Origin: Oscillospiraceae bacterium
GTDB taxonomy: Bacteria > Bacillota > Clostridia > Oscillospirales > Ruminococcaceae
Length of the DNA stretch: 64,000 bases
Direction: 5' to 3'
Assembly (NCBI GenBank): GCA_020054675.1
Contig: JAIHAL010000003.1
Coordinates: 281,135-345,134 of the forward strand
Shown one piece after another: positions 26,591 through 36,431 of the stretch. The translations under genes and the position numbers were made by a program. The stretch's first letter is position 1, and the number at the start of each line of letters is the position of its first letter. The notes beneath the pieces were generated by a model. That model did not search any database, was not told the origin of the DNA, and saw only the letters and a list, made by a program, of their open reading frames with translations.

Positions 26591-27478
26591 TTAAGGTGTT
26601 CCAGTAATTGTAATTCTTTGAATTTGGCAGGTTACCAGAAAATCTACAGTTTGTTGGCCGGCAAAAACAATCATGCCGTATTCGCTTGCAACAACAGTTT
26701 CGTTATTGCCAATGTCAACTCCGCCTATACGGACGCTTGCCGATGTTCCGACGGGAAGAAGTGCTCTTATTGCCTCTTCGCAGAATCCTTCGCAGGTTGT
26801 CGGAGGTTCTGTCGGAACAGGCAGATACTCAATTTCGGTGGAATAGGTTGCGCTGGTGATGGAAAGGAGGGCTATCTTGCATATCGGAATATATTGCGGA
26901 TTGCCGTTTACAAGCTGCAGCAGTCCGTCGCTTACTGTTCCAAGCCTTCCGCTTGTGTTTGTTCCGTCCTCTGTTCTAACGACAAAGACATCTGTTGGAT
27001 AAATAGTCCTTAATTGGTTAAGCACATACACAAGCTGACCTGTGCATACGCAGTCGGCGGATGGCCCGGCAGGCCCCTGAGGCCCTTGCGGTCCGGCAGG
27101 TCCCTGTGGTCCTTGCGGTCCGGCAGGCCCAGCAGGCCCTTGCGGCCCCTCAGGTCCCTGTGGTCCGGCAGGCCCGGCAGGCCCGGCAGGTCCGGCAGGT
27201 CCGGCAGGTCCCTGTGGTCCGGCAGGCCCGGCAGGTCCCTGTGGTCCTTGCGGCCCGGCAGGTCCCTGTGGTCCTTGCGGCCCGGGAAGCCCTATCGGTC
27301 CAATCGGCCCGGGAGGTCCGGGAGGTCCCGCCACGCAGCAGCATTGGCAATTATAGATTTTGGTCTTTGGATTGAAATTTGGGTTATGCGGGCATCTTTC
27401 GTCTTCATGGTTTTGTTCATGTTCTTGGTTTGGAGAAGGTCTTTTTTGACGGCTGTCAAAAGATTTATCATTAGCCAT
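26591..27478 (-). CDS. Collagen-like GXY-repeat protein (exosporium/spore-surface type)
   Basis: 295 residues. A hydrophilic N-terminal part (1-50) holds CPHNPNFN and a NCQCCC cluster; 30 uninterrupted Gly-X-Y triplets follow (about residues 51-140, mostly GPA and GPQ), then a 155-residue C-terminal domain resembling the trimerising heads of BclA/BclB proteins. There is no Sec signal or LPXTG anchor, as in spore-surface collagens that reach the exosporium from the mother cell. A CATATTATA word on the minus strand (27530-27522) resembles a SigK -10. The neighbouring LysM-GH18 gene supports a spore role. Function is inferred from architecture. Confidence 0.88.
   Translation of the reverse strand: MANDKSFDSRQKRPSPNQEHEQNHEDERCPHNPNFNPKTKIYNCQCCCVAGPPGPPGPIGPIGLPGPQGPQGPAGPQGPQGPAGPAGPQGPAGPAGPAGPAGPAGPQGPEGPQGPAGPAGPQGPQGPAGPQGPQGPAGPSADCVCTGQLVYVLNQLRTIYPTDVFVVRTEDGTNTSGRLGTVSDGLLQLVNGNPQYIPICKIALLSITSATYSTEIEYLPVPTEPPTTCEGFCEEAIRALLPVGTSASVRIGGVDIGNNETVVASEYGMIVFAGQQTVDFLVTCQIQRITITGTP
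27059..27328 (-). repeat. Nine-base-phased GXY coding repeat (30 triplets)
   Basis: 270 bases of near-repetitive GGNCCNNNN units encoding 30 Gly-X-Y triplets inside the collagen-like gene. The plus strand is also open here, but only as an artefact of the repeat. Copy number is likely to vary between strains. Confidence 0.9.
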
Positions 27479-27521
27479 AAACTACTCCCCTCATAATTTT
27501 AATATTTTAAATCTGCCATAA

Positions 27522-27530
27522 TATAATATG
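27522..27530 (-). promoter_or_regulatory. Possible SigK-like -10 for the collagen-like gene
   Basis: CATATTATA on the minus strand fits CATANNNTA, 44 bases before the start codon. The -35 AC is only approximately matched (GC). Confidence 0.3.
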
Positions 27531-27569
27531 AATGTTTTTAAAATTTTGCTAAAATGGATTTTGATTGCC

Positions 27570-27598
27570 TTGAAAATTAAAGCGTTTGCAGTTATAAT
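27570..27598 (+). promoter_or_regulatory. Promoter of dCMP deaminase gene
   Basis: TTGAAA (27570-27575), 17 bases, TATAAT (27593-27598), 35 bases before the start. Confidence 0.7.
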
Positions 27599-27632
27599 TA
27601 AGGTGAAATTTCAAAAGAAATGGTGATTTTTT

Positions 27633-28121
27633 ATGGAAAGACGCGATAAAATTAATTACTATTTGGATATAGCCGAAACTGTGCTTGAAAGGGGAACATG
27701 CCTTAGGCGCAATTTCGGAGCAATTATCGTAAAAAATGATGAGATTGTTTCAACGGGATATGTCGGCGCGCCGAGAGGCCGGGCAAACTGTTGCGACCTT
27801 GGATACTGCACAAGGGAAAAGCTGAATGTGCCGAAAGGACAAAGGTATGAGCTTTGCCGCTCTGTCCATGCCGAAGCGAACGCAATAATTTCGGCGCAAA
27901 GAAAGGATATGATAGGCGCAACGCTTTATCTTGCCTGCCATGACGCAAAAACAGGCGAGCTTTACGGAAATGTCGAGCCTTGCTCCATGTGCAAAAGGCT
28001 TATTATAAATGCCGGAATAAGCACCGTTATAGTAAGGAATACGAAGGATGCCTATACTATAATTGATGTTCAGAGCTGGATAGACAACGACACCTCAATA
28101 GATGGTACAGAAGGCTATTAA
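27633..28121 (+). CDS. dCMP deaminase family protein (ComEB-like)
   Basis: 162 residues. Zinc-dependent cytidine/deoxycytidylate deaminase fold: the ligand and catalytic residues H79 and E81 in VHAEANAII, and C117/C120 in EPCSMCKRLI. It deaminates dCMP to dUMP for thymidylate synthesis. Extra cysteines (CCDLGYC, about 53-59) form the second zinc site of the dCMP branch. It stands alone with its own promoter; competence genes, with which comEB is often linked, are absent here. Confidence 0.9.
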   Translation: MERRDKINYYLDIAETVLERGTCLRRNFGAIIVKNDEIVSTGYVGAPRGRANCCDLGYCTREKLNVPKGQRYELCRSVHAEANAIISAQRKDMIGATLYLACHDAKTGELYGNVEPCSMCKRLIINAGISTVIVRNTKDAYTIIDVQSWIDNDTSIDGTEGY

Positions 28122-28199
28122 ACACAAGATGTAGTTATTTTGCACTATAATTTCATCAAAATGTAGAACTAATTCTATGCCGCAGACCCCCTTTCGGAT

Positions 28200-28228
28200 T
28201 TGACTTTTTGAGGGAGAAGTGATACTAT
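28200..28228 (+). promoter_or_regulatory. Promoter of pflBA
   Basis: TTGACT (28200-28205), 17 bases, TACTAT (28223-28228), 50 bases before pflB. Confidence 0.72.
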
Positions 28229-28277
28229 ACTAATTGAGGAGAGAATTAAGCGGCGATTGATTTGAGGGAGGGTCATT

Positions 28278-30491
28278 ATGAATTTTGTACAAGGCACATG
28301 GAATGAAAAGATAGACGTAAGGGATTTTATAGTAAAAAACTATACCCCTTACGAGGGCGACGAGTCATTTTTGGCGCCTGCAACCGAAAAGACCAAAAAG
28401 CTCTGGGGAAAAGTGCTTGAACTTATGAAAAAAGAGCGCGAGGCCGGAGGAGTTCTTGACATAGATGAAAAAACAATTTCATCAATTACTTCCCACGCCC
28501 CGGGATATGTGGATAATGATTTGGAGGAAATTGTCGGACTTCAAACGGATGAGCCTCTAAAAAGGGCAATAATGCCTTTCGGCGGGATAAGGATGGTGCA
28601 TACTTCCCTTGAAGCGTACGGAAGAAAGCTCCCCGATGAGATAGATACTATTTTTAAGTACCGCAAGACACATAATGACGGGGTTTTTGACGTTTACACC
28701 GATGCCATGAAAAAGGCAAGGCATTCTGGAATTATAACCGGCCTGCCGGATTCTTACGGCAGGGGAAGGATTATAGGCGATTACAGGCGAGTTCCACTTT
28801 ATGGCGTGGATAAGCTGATTGAATTTAAAATTGCCGCGAAAAAGGCGCGCGATGATGAACCTATGTACGGCGATACCGTTAGGGATTTGGAGGAAATAGC
28901 CGAGCAGATAAAGGCGCTTAAAGAGCTTAAAGCAATGGCGCAAAGCTATGGCTTTGATATTTCAAGGCCGGCACAGGATACCAAAGAGGCGTTCCAGTGG
29001 CTTTATTTTGCTTATCTTGCTGCGGTAAAGGAGCAGAACGGCGCGGCAATGTCATTAGGAAGAGTGTCCACGTTCCTTGATATTTATGCTGAGAACGATT
29101 TGAGGAGCGGACGTTTTACCGAGGAGGAAATACAGGAAATTGTCGACCATTTTGTTATGAAGCTCAGGATGGTGCGTTTCCTTAGAACTCCATCATACGA
29201 CGAGCTGTTTTCGGGCGACCCTACATGGGTTACCGAGGCAATAGGCGGAATGGGCGAGGACGGAAGAACCATGGTTACAAAGATGTCCTACCGCTTCCTG
29301 CATACGCTTGTAAATCTTGGGGCGGCGCCGGAGCCAAACCTTACGGTTTTGTGGAGCGTAAATCTTCCTGAAAACTTTAAAAAGTACTGCGCAAAAATTT
29401 CAATAGAAACATCTTCAATACAGTATGAAAATGACGATATCATGCGTCCGAAATTTGGCGATGATTATGGAATAGCCTGCTGCGTTTCCGCAATGAGGAT
29501 AGGAAAGCAAATGCAGTTTTTCGGAGCGAGGGCGAATCTTGCAAAGGCTTTGCTTTATGCGATTAACAATGGCCGCGATGAAAAGAGCGGCGAGCAGATA
29601 GGCCCAGTTGTCGGTGAAATTTCGGAAGGCCCGCTTAAATATGACGAGGTTTGGGCAAAATTTGAAACGGTTTGCGAATGGCTTACAAAGCTTTATATAA
29701 ATACGCTCAATATAATTCATTTCATGCACGACAAATATTGCTATGAAAGACTTCAAATGGCTTTGCATGACGAGGAGATTTTAAGGACTTCCGCATGCGG
29801 GCTTGCAGGGCTTTCGGTTGTGGTTGACAGCCTTTCGGCTATAAAATATGCAAAAGTAACTCCGGTAAGGGATGAAACCGGACTTATAGTTGATTTTGAG
29901 ATTGAGGGCGAATATCCACAGTTCGGAAACAATGACCCGAGGGTCGACAGCATTGCAACGCTTGTAACGGAAAGCTTTATGAAAAGGCTTGCAAGGCGTA
30001 GGACTTACCGCAATTCCGTTCCGACCATGTCGATACTTACGATTACATCAAACGTGGTTTACGGCAAAAAAACAGGTTCTACTCCTGACGGCCGCAAAAA
30101 AGGCGAGCCTTTTGCCCCGGGAGCAAATCCAATGCACGGGCGCGACAGAAACGGCTGCGTTGCCTCAATGCTTTCAGTTGCAAAAATTCCTTACGAGTAT
30201 GCCGAAGATGGGATTTCCTACACGTTTTCAATAGTTCCCGCCGCGCTTGGCAAATCGGAGGACGAGAGGGTATCGAACCTTGTATCGCTGCTTGACGGAT
30301 ACACAAAAGAAACGGGACACCATATAAATGTGAATGTAATGAATCGCGAAACCTTGATTGATGCCATGGAGCATCCGGAAAAGTATCCGCAGCTTACGAT
30401 ACGTGTTTCCGGATATGCGGTTAACTTTATAAAGCTTACAAGGGAACAGCAGCTTGATGTTATTTCAAGAACCTTCCACGAAAGATTTTAA
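28278..30491 (+). CDS. pflB: Formate C-acetyltransferase (pyruvate formate-lyase)
   Basis: 737 residues, near the usual 750-760. The active-site pair C401-C402 (GIACCVSAM) and the glycyl-radical residue G712 (RVSGYAVNF) are both present, so this is a true PFL and not a diol dehydratase. It cleaves pyruvate with CoA to acetyl-CoA and formate under anoxia. The activase gene follows 18 bases later. The start has an excellent GAGGGAGGG site. Confidence 0.97.
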   Translation: MNFVQGTWNEKIDVRDFIVKNYTPYEGDESFLAPATEKTKKLWGKVLELMKKEREAGGVLDIDEKTISSITSHAPGYVDNDLEEIVGLQTDEPLKRAIMPFGGIRMVHTSLEAYGRKLPDEIDTIFKYRKTHNDGVFDVYTDAMKKARHSGIITGLPDSYGRGRIIGDYRRVPLYGVDKLIEFKIAAKKARDDEPMYGDTVRDLEEIAEQIKALKELKAMAQSYGFDISRPAQDTKEAFQWLYFAYLAAVKEQNGAAMSLGRVSTFLDIYAENDLRSGRFTEEEIQEIVDHFVMKLRMVRFLRTPSYDELFSGDPTWVTEAIGGMGEDGRTMVTKMSYRFLHTLVNLGAAPEPNLTVLWSVNLPENFKKYCAKISIETSSIQYENDDIMRPKFGDDYGIACCVSAMRIGKQMQFFGARANLAKALLYAINNGRDEKSGEQIGPVVGEISEGPLKYDEVWAKFETVCEWLTKLYINTLNIIHFMHDKYCYERLQMALHDEEILRTSACGLAGLSVVVDSLSAIKYAKVTPVRDETGLIVDFEIEGEYPQFGNNDPRVDSIATLVTESFMKRLARRRTYRNSVPTMSILTITSNVVYGKKTGSTPDGRKKGEPFAPGANPMHGRDRNGCVASMLSVAKIPYEYAEDGISYTFSIVPAALGKSEDERVSNLVSLLDGYTKETGHHINVNVMNRETLIDAMEHPEKYPQLTIRVSGYAVNFIKLTREQQLDVISRTFHERF

Positions 30492-30509
30492 AAATATGGA
30501 GGAAAATGA

Positions 30510-31235
30510 ATGAGGGATGTAAAGGGGAGAATCCATTCGACCGAAAGCTTTGGCGCGGTTGACGGCCCGGGCATAAGATTCGTGGTGTTCTTGCAGGGAT
30601 GCAGGTTAAGATGCCTTTACTGCCACAATCCGGATACATGGGAATGCCATGGCGGAATGGAAGTTTCCTCTTTGGAGCTTGTTCAAAAAATCCTCCAATA
30701 TAAAAATTTTATTGAAAAGGGCGGAGTGACTCTTTCCGGCGGAGAACCGCTTTTGCAGCCTGAATTTTGCGAGGCGGTAATAGACGGATGCCATGAGAAC
30801 GGGCTTCATGTTGCAATAGATACCGCCGGAGCTGTTCCGCTTGAAAAATCAAAGGGCGCAATAGAAAAGGCGGACCTTATCATTTTGGACATAAAGGATA
30901 TTGATGACGAGGACTGCATAAAGCTGACCGGATTTTCCAATGCCGAAACCTTAAAAACGCTTGATTTTTGCGAAAAAATCGGCAAGGCGGTCTGGATAAG
31001 GCAGGTGCTGCTGCCGGGATATACACTTAAAGAGGACAAGCTCCATAGGCTTGGCAAGTTTTTAAAGCCTTATAAATGCGTAAAAAAGGTCGAGCTTTTG
31101 CCGTATCATAAGATGGGGCTTTATAAGTGGGAGCAGCTTGGCATCAAATCGCAGATAAAAGACATAGAGCCTCCCGGCGAGGAGGAAGTAAAAAAGGCAA
31201 AGGAAATACTTTTGGAATACGGATTTAATTGTTAA
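30510..31235 (+). CDS. pflA: Pyruvate formate-lyase activating enzyme (radical SAM)
   Basis: 241 residues. Radical-SAM cluster C31-x3-C35-x2-C38 in CRLRCLYCHN, SAM-binding GGVTLSGGEPLLQ near 70-82. It installs the glycyl radical on PflB by reductive cleavage of SAM. It lacks the extra ferredoxin-like insert of the glycerol-dehydratase activases, consistent with the PFL class. Ends at a strong 16-bp hairpin shared with convergent asnS. Confidence 0.97.
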   Translation: MRDVKGRIHSTESFGAVDGPGIRFVVFLQGCRLRCLYCHNPDTWECHGGMEVSSLELVQKILQYKNFIEKGGVTLSGGEPLLQPEFCEAVIDGCHENGLHVAIDTAGAVPLEKSKGAIEKADLIILDIKDIDDEDCIKLTGFSNAETLKTLDFCEKIGKAVWIRQVLLPGYTLKEDKLHRLGKFLKPYKCVKKVELLPYHKMGLYKWEQLGIKSQIKDIEPPGEEEVKKAKEILLEYGFNC

Positions 31236-31249
31236 ATTAAGAAATGTTA

Positions 31250-31291
31250 AAAATCCCGCAAAGCTATTTAAAAGCTTTGCGGGATTTTCTT
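31250..31291. terminator. Bidirectional terminator pflA / asnS
   Basis: Perfect 16-base arms (31250-31265, 31273-31288) around a 7-base loop, with U-runs possible on both strands. Confidence 0.92.
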
Positions 31292-32681
31292 AATAAAGCG
31301 CATTTTTTGTTGTGCGTGGGAACGGGAGCACATCGCGGATGTTTGAAAGTCCGGTCACATACATGATAAGCCTTTCAAAGCCAAGGCCAAAACCGCAGTG
31401 CCTTGCGCCGCCGAATCTTCTTAAATCAATATACCATGAATAATCTTCTGGATTAAGTTTGCATTCCGCCATGCGCTTTTCAAGGATATCAAGCCTTTCC
31501 TCGCGCTGGCTTCCGCCGATAAGCTCGCCCACTCCGGGCACAAGCAAATCCATTGCGGCAACGGTCTTGCCGTCGTCGTTAAGCCTCATGTAAAAAGCTT
31601 TTATTTCTTTCGGATAATCCGTTACGAAAACCGGCCTTTTGAATATTTTTTCGGTGAGGTATTTTTCATGCTCAGTCTGCAAATCGCATCCCCAAAAAAC
31701 GGGATATTCAAAGCTTTCGCCGCTTTCTTCAAGCAGCTTTATCGCCTCGGTGTAGGATACATTTGCAAAATTTGAGGAAACAACCGCTTTAAGCCTTGCA
31801 ATAAGCTCTTTATCGTAAAATTCGTTGAAAAATTCAAGCTCGTCCGGACATTCGTCAAAAAGAGTATTTATAACATGCTTGAGCATATTTTCTGCAAGTT
31901 CCATGTCGTCCTGCAAATCCGCAAAAGCCATTTCCGGCTCAATCATCCAAAATTCAGCGGCATGCCTTGGAGTATAGGATTTTTCGGCGCGGAAGGTGGG
32001 CCCGAATGTATAGATTTTTCCAAGAGCCATTGCCATGCACTCGCCTTCAAGCTGGCCGGAAACGGTAAGGGAAGTCCTCTTTCCGAAAAAGTCCTCGGAA
32101 TAATCTATTTTTCCGGCATCGTCAAGAGGTGGCTTTTCAAGGTTAAGAGTCGTTACTTGGAACATTTCACCGGCACCCTCGCAGTCGCTTGCTGTTATTA
32201 TCGGGGTATGGACATAGCAAAAATTGTTTTCGTGGAAAAATTCGTGTATGGCCTGAGCACAGACGCTTCTTACCCTGAATGCGGCGGCAAAAGTATTTGT
32301 CCTTGGCCTTAAATGGGCAATGGAACGTAAAAATTCAAGCGAATGCTGCTTTTTTTGCAATGGATATTCTGGAGAGGATGCGCCTTCAATTGAAATTTGT
32401 GATGCTTTAAGCTCGAACGGCTGTTTAGCTGTTGGAGTCGGAGTTAAAACTCCTGTCGCATAAAGTGCCGCACCGACATTTTGCTTTGAAATTTCCTTAA
32501 AATTTTCCATGCTTTCTTCGACAACAATTTGCAGTCCCTTGTGGCAGCCTCCGTCATTTAAATTTATAAAGGCAAGGCTTTTTGAAACCCTTATGGATTT
32601 TACCCATCCGGCAACCGTTACCGTTTTGTTTTCATATTCTGAAAAATTTTCGTACAGCTTTTTAATTTCAATGCGTTTCAT
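31290..32681 (-). CDS. asnS: Asparaginyl-tRNA synthetase
   Basis: 463 residues. N-terminal OB-fold anticodon-binding domain (about 12-105), then the class II catalytic core with the motif 2 region ([27 protein letters not shown]) and motif 3 ([12 protein letters not shown]) near the C-terminus; the ending [14 protein letters not shown] is characteristic of AsnRS. ATG at 32681 follows AAAGGA. It is the last gene of the rlmB transcript, 16 bases after the FkbM gene. Confidence 0.95.
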   Translation of the reverse strand: MKRIEIKKLYENFSEYENKTVTVAGWVKSIRVSKSLAFINLNDGGCHKGLQIVVEESMENFKEISKQNVGAALYATGVLTPTPTAKQPFELKASQISIEGASSPEYPLQKKQHSLEFLRSIAHLRPRTNTFAAAFRVRSVCAQAIHEFFHENNFCYVHTPIITASDCEGAGEMFQVTTLNLEKPPLDDAGKIDYSEDFFGKRTSLTVSGQLEGECMAMALGKIYTFGPTFRAEKSYTPRHAAEFWMIEPEMAFADLQDDMELAENMLKHVINTLFDECPDELEFFNEFYDKELIARLKAVVSSNFANVSYTEAIKLLEESGESFEYPVFWGCDLQTEHEKYLTEKIFKRPVFVTDYPKEIKAFYMRLNDDGKTVAAMDLLVPGVGELIGGSQREERLDILEKRMAECKLNPEDYSWYIDLRRFGGARHCGFGLGFERLIMYVTGLSNIRDVLPFPRTTKNALY

Positions 32682-32697
32682 GATAAAGGTCCTTTCA

Positions 32698-33756
32698 TTA
32701 AATGATTGCATATAAATTTGTTTCCCATGCGGGAATATATGGCTGTCGGCGGATAAAGAGCTTATAGTTTGGATTCAGTTCTTTGATTAGCAGCGGCAGC
32801 TCAAATATGTCCTCGTTGCGGTGGTAAAGAGAAACCATAAGCTTCGGGGAATATTTTTTAATTGTTTGCTTTGCTCCAAACAGAGCCATTTTTTCGCAGC
32901 CCTCAACATCCATTTTAATGGTGGAGCAAGGGCCGTCGTTAAGTATGCTGTCCACACTCCTTGCGTGGATTTTTTCGCCGGATTTTGATACCGACGATTG
33001 CCTTCCCGCCTTGCTTGAAAATGGGATAAGCGTGTCGCATTCCCAAACGGCAGAATTTATTAAAGAGGTATCCCTCATGTTTTGAGTATTTTTAGTAAGC
33101 TTTCTGAAATTTTTGCGGTCCGGTTCAAGGGCGATTATTTTTTTGTATTCGGGGCAGATGGATGAAAATTCTAAAACCGTGTCGCCGTCATATGCACCAA
33201 GGTCAAGATAAATCTCCCCGGGAAATGTTTTTATTATATTTTGAAAAACTTCGCTTTTAGGCGTTGCGGAGGAAATGAGATAGTTTATTTTTCCGCTTAT
33301 TTTAAAGTTTATTACATCTGCAAAAACCCGCCTTGACTGCTCATCTTCAAGCATGGAATAGACTTTTTCCAGTTTTTCAGCATTTTCAAGGCAATATTGG
33401 TATGTGAACAGCCCGTCGCCGGCAACAGGAACATCCGGTGCCACAAGCGTATGCCTGTGCGAAAGATTTTCTATTCGGTTTATTAGGGATTCATATCCGG
33501 CCGCAAAAGCAAGCACGATTATAAAATCATCAAGAAAATTTTCTATTTCGGAAAGCGAATGAACTTTATGCTGTTCAAAATAATGTCCTCTGACAAATTC
33601 ATCGCTTGCAAAAAATCCCGAAACAGCTATTCCGTACTTTTTCATTGCCGACATTATTTTTATTGCCCCGTCGCCCATCCCGTAAATGAATATGGGTATA
33701 TCGGAAGAGGCAAGAAACTCCCAGCAGTCCTTTTTTTCCTTTATAAAATCGAGCAT
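32698..33756 (-). CDS. FkbM-family SAM-dependent methyltransferase
   Basis: 352 residues. The N-terminal third (about 20-115) has a Rossmann-like start ([23 protein letters not shown]) often fused to clostridial FkbM proteins; the C-terminal FkbM domain (about 165-335) has the SAM loop [25 protein letters not shown], and the conserved [16 protein letters not shown]. Such enzymes methylate sugars or other small moieties of glycans and natural products. ATG at 33756 follows AAGGAGG. The genomic setting, between asnS and a membrane pseudoenzyme, gives no direct clue to its substrate. Confidence 0.85.
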   Translation of the reverse strand: MLDFIKEKKDCWEFLASSDIPIFIYGMGDGAIKIMSAMKKYGIAVSGFFASDEFVRGHYFEQHKVHSLSEIENFLDDFIIVLAFAAGYESLINRIENLSHRHTLVAPDVPVAGDGLFTYQYCLENAEKLEKVYSMLEDEQSRRVFADVINFKISGKINYLISSATPKSEVFQNIIKTFPGEIYLDLGAYDGDTVLEFSSICPEYKKIIALEPDRKNFRKLTKNTQNMRDTSLINSAVWECDTLIPFSSKAGRQSSVSKSGEKIHARSVDSILNDGPCSTIKMDVEGCEKMALFGAKQTIKKYSPKLMVSLYHRNEDIFELPLLIKELNPNYKLFIRRQPYIPAWETNLYAII

Positions 33757-33815
33757 TGAATCCTCCTTGCCAAAGAATAATCCTATACTGCCGTATAGGA
33801 TTGGAAATTTAATAT

Positions 33816-36407
33816 TCAAGGTCTTTTAAATGCTTGCAGTAAAACTGTCAGCGCCGCCCAAGCAAGGTTGTATGCAAGCGCTATTGAGCCTGTAAGCTGA
33901 TTAAATGTTGAAAATGCGGTAAGCGCCAGCGCAATTAAAAGCCCCGCTATCGCGCAGGCCGCCTGGACGCAAATCCCGACAGCGGCGTTTTTTCTAAGCT
34001 TTTTAGCGGCAATAATCAGGGATGCAAAAGAAGCAAACCTGCCTGCACAGGCAAGCGTTGTGCTTTGTTTTGGCGTGTATGAAGTTATTTCGTCAAAGGT
34101 CTTGTGCAGCCTGAACGGTATTATTTTAAGCATGTCCGGCGATATGTCAAACATTTCGGAAAGCCTGTTTATTGAAACAATGGAATCCACCGAGCGCAGG
34201 ATTACATAAACCTCATTTTTTTCAAGTTCTTTAAGCCATTTCTGGACTTCAAGGCTTGCCTTCAATTCAACCACAAACATTGCCGAAAGCTCTCCGGAAA
34301 TGGAAAGGTATATTGCGGATTTGCCGTTCTCGGTATATTCCTTTTCGCGCTCCTTTGTGGGAAGCCCTCCTATGCTGTGGTTTATCATAAGTTCCCTGTT
34401 GCCAAGCAGGACGCGCTTGTTGTTTATCCATCCGCAAAGCCCGAGTGAATCTTCATAGATATAGCTTTCAACGGGATTGAGCATTTCGGTCTTTCCGGCA
34501 ATAATATCATAAAACATATGCTTTAATATGCTTCCGGCATGGCTTGTAAGGCTTGCGGCCTCAACGATTGCCTCATCTATCCTTGTGTCCGAAAAGATTT
34601 TTATGGCGGAGAGATTTATCATTCCGTGCGGGAAAAGCTGTGCGACATCCACAAGCACCGAATTGGTGTCCGCAAATTCCTCAGTGCTCTGATATGAAAT
34701 TATTGCCGAGGAATTTTCAAGCGCCTTTTTGGCGGCGCCTCTCATGGGCAGATTAACAACAAGTATCGCCGCAAAGCACGAGCATAGTGAAATGCAGCCT
34801 GCAAATGTTGCCGCAGAGAGATAAATGCTTGAAGCCATGGAAATATTCTTGTTTAAAAGCCATGTCAGAACGCCCAGCAAAAGCGATGCCGCGAAAATAA
34901 CCGGCGCCGCTATTTTGCAAAACTTGTCGGTTATGTCGGGAGCATATGAGTTTTTAAGAAAATCGCTTATAAATTCCGTTTTCCTCATTGCCGCAAGGAC
35001 GGGGAAGTCGGACATTGTTCCGCGTGTAAACTGTGCGGCTTTTTCCTCATCATCTATTGTAAATATGGCATATCTTTCAAAATCTCCGGAAACGTAGCGG
35101 AAGTTTTTTTCCGTCCTTGAAACAATCAGAATTTTTCCGATTGTGTTGAAAAGCAATGAAACTATTGCCGGGGTTATGAATATGTTTACTTCCCCTTGTT
35201 GTACCAAAGACGGGCTTGCAAGGCAAAGCATGGCAGATGTTATGCTTGAAACCACCGCAAGGGCGCTAAGGCTGTCGCAATCGGCCTGCAATTTAAACAG
35301 CTTTGCAATTCCGCATGAAATTACGGTATAAGAAACAAAAACCGATAAAAGTCCGAGTATTGAGAGTATGAAAAGATAGGTAAGCGGCTGCGAGCGCATA
35401 TTTATTATTTCCGGGACAGGCAGCCTGAAATCATTTGCAAGCGTTATGTAAATGCTGACGAGTGAAGTAAAAAGCAAAAAAACAAATCTTCCCGCAAGAG
35501 TGCCCTTAAGCTGCCTTATGTCGTGCATAACGGAAGGAGCATCTCCAAAGCCTTCAAAATCGGCAATATCGTTTTCTTCTTCCTCTTTCAGTTCGTCTTC
35601 ATCGCTTTCTTCCTCATCGCCCACAAGCACAAATTCCTCAACTTTTTTCTGACGCCTTTTATTAAGCTCCCGAAGTTTTTCGAGTTCTTCGGCAGTTTTT
35701 TCTATCGGTATCTGTTCGGTATTGGGAAGTATTTTATCATCAAGGTTCAAATCTATATCAGAAATGCTTTTTCTTGAAATCGGCTGGATTAGCGATGTCC
35801 GCGCAATCCTTTCATGTTTTATTCTTATAAGGCTGTCGATAAGCTCCGTGTTGCCGGATATTGTATGCTGCAAAGGACGTATAGGCTTGTCCTCAAAAGA
35901 AAGCTTTTCGGGATGTTCCTCCGTTTTTGCGGATTTTTTATTGGTTCTTTGTACGGGGATATCGTCTTCTTCAATTTGCTTTTTAAAAAGCTTTTTCTTC
36001 TTTTTTTCTTTTTTAAGTTTTGGAAGTTTTCCCGTACGGCTGTCTTCAAAACTTTCAACCGCCTCAAAGGCGTTGCTTTTTTGCGAAGACTTCATGTCTA
36101 TTTCAATAGTTGAAAGCTTTTTTTGACCAAGCAGTATTTCCGTTTCGCCATCCTGACTTTTTTTCTTTGCTTTTTTGGGAACTTCCGGTTCGTCTTTTAA
36201 GTCATCTATTTCAGAAGCAATTGAAGCCTTGCTTTTTTTCTTTTTGTCATCCTTTGGTTTTTGGGAAAGCTCTTTTTCAATTTCAGCCCTGTCGGTGCTT
36301 TTTGAGGAGAGCAGGGCATCAAGGTCAAAGCCGTCCGTGGCGGAATGGCCGTCTTTATTAGGATGTTCGTTGAGTATATCGTCAATTGAAAAATTCTTGT
36401 CTGACAA
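33816..36407 (-). CDS. P1B-type ATPase-like membrane pseudoenzyme with long disordered N-terminus
   Basis: About 863 residues, starting at TTG 36407 (AAAGGAG eight bases ahead; GTG at 36416 overlaps that site). Residues 1-300 are highly charged, Lys/Glu/Ser-rich and look disordered. Then follow membrane segments (about 308-328, 342-368, 382-400, 408-430, 500-520, 527-555) and a cytosolic part similar to P1B metal ATPases: a CSC at 542-544 replaces the CPC, followed by RGAAKKALENSSAI where pumps have GxAAKRGILIK. Asp587 sits at the phosphorylation site, but DKTGT has become DVAQLF. GxxGWINNKRVLLGNRELM recalls the nucleotide-binding domain, yet the HP dipeptide, TGDN and GDGxNDxP are absent and the actuator domain is very short. 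Two C-terminal helices remain. It cannot be an active pump as written. Function unknown. Confidence 0.75.
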   Translation of the reverse strand: MSDKNFSIDDILNEHPNKDGHSATDGFDLDALLSSKSTDRAEIEKELSQKPKDDKKKKSKASIASEIDDLKDEPEVPKKAKKKSQDGETEILLGQKKLSTIEIDMKSSQKSNAFEAVESFEDSRTGKLPKLKKEKKKKKLFKKQIEEDDIPVQRTNKKSAKTEEHPEKLSFEDKPIRPLQHTISGNTELIDSLIRIKHERIARTSLIQPISRKSISDIDLNLDDKILPNTEQIPIEKTAEELEKLRELNKRRQKKVEEFVLVGDEEESDEDELKEEEENDIADFEGFGDAPSVMHDIRQLKGTLAGRFVFLLFTSLVSIYITLANDFRLPVPEIINMRSQPLTYLFILSILGLLSVFVSYTVISCGIAKLFKLQADCDSLSALAVVSSITSAMLCLASPSLVQQGEVNIFITPAIVSLLFNTIGKILIVSRTEKNFRYVSGDFERYAIFTIDDEEKAAQFTRGTMSDFPVLAAMRKTEFISDFLKNSYAPDITDKFCKIAAPVIFAASLLLGVLTWLLNKNISMASSIYLSAATFAGCISLCSCFAAILVVNLPMRGAAKKALENSSAIISYQSTEEFADTNSVLVDVAQLFPHGMINLSAIKIFSDTRIDEAIVEAASLTSHAGSILKHMFYDIIAGKTEMLNPVESYIYEDSLGLCGWINNKRVLLGNRELMINHSIGGLPTKEREKEYTENGKSAIYLSISGELSAMFVVELKASLEVQKWLKELEKNEVYVILRSVDSIVSINRLSEMFDISPDMLKIIPFRLHKTFDEITSYTPKQSTTLACAGRFASFASLIIAAKKLRKNAAVGICVQAACAIAGLLIALALTAFSTFNQLTGSIALAYNLAWAALTVLLQAFKRP

Positions 36408-36431
36408 GGGTGCCACTCCTTTGCATATTTT

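Noticed and set aside
27014..27496. 160-codon plus-strand frame, Arg/Pro/Gly-rich
   Set aside because: It is an artefact of the nine-base GXY repeat; the minus strand has the ribosome site, the collagen stalk and a structured C-terminal domain.
33816..36407. Functional heavy-metal efflux pump
   Set aside because: The phosphorylation, actuator and hinge motifs needed for the ATPase cycle are all missing.
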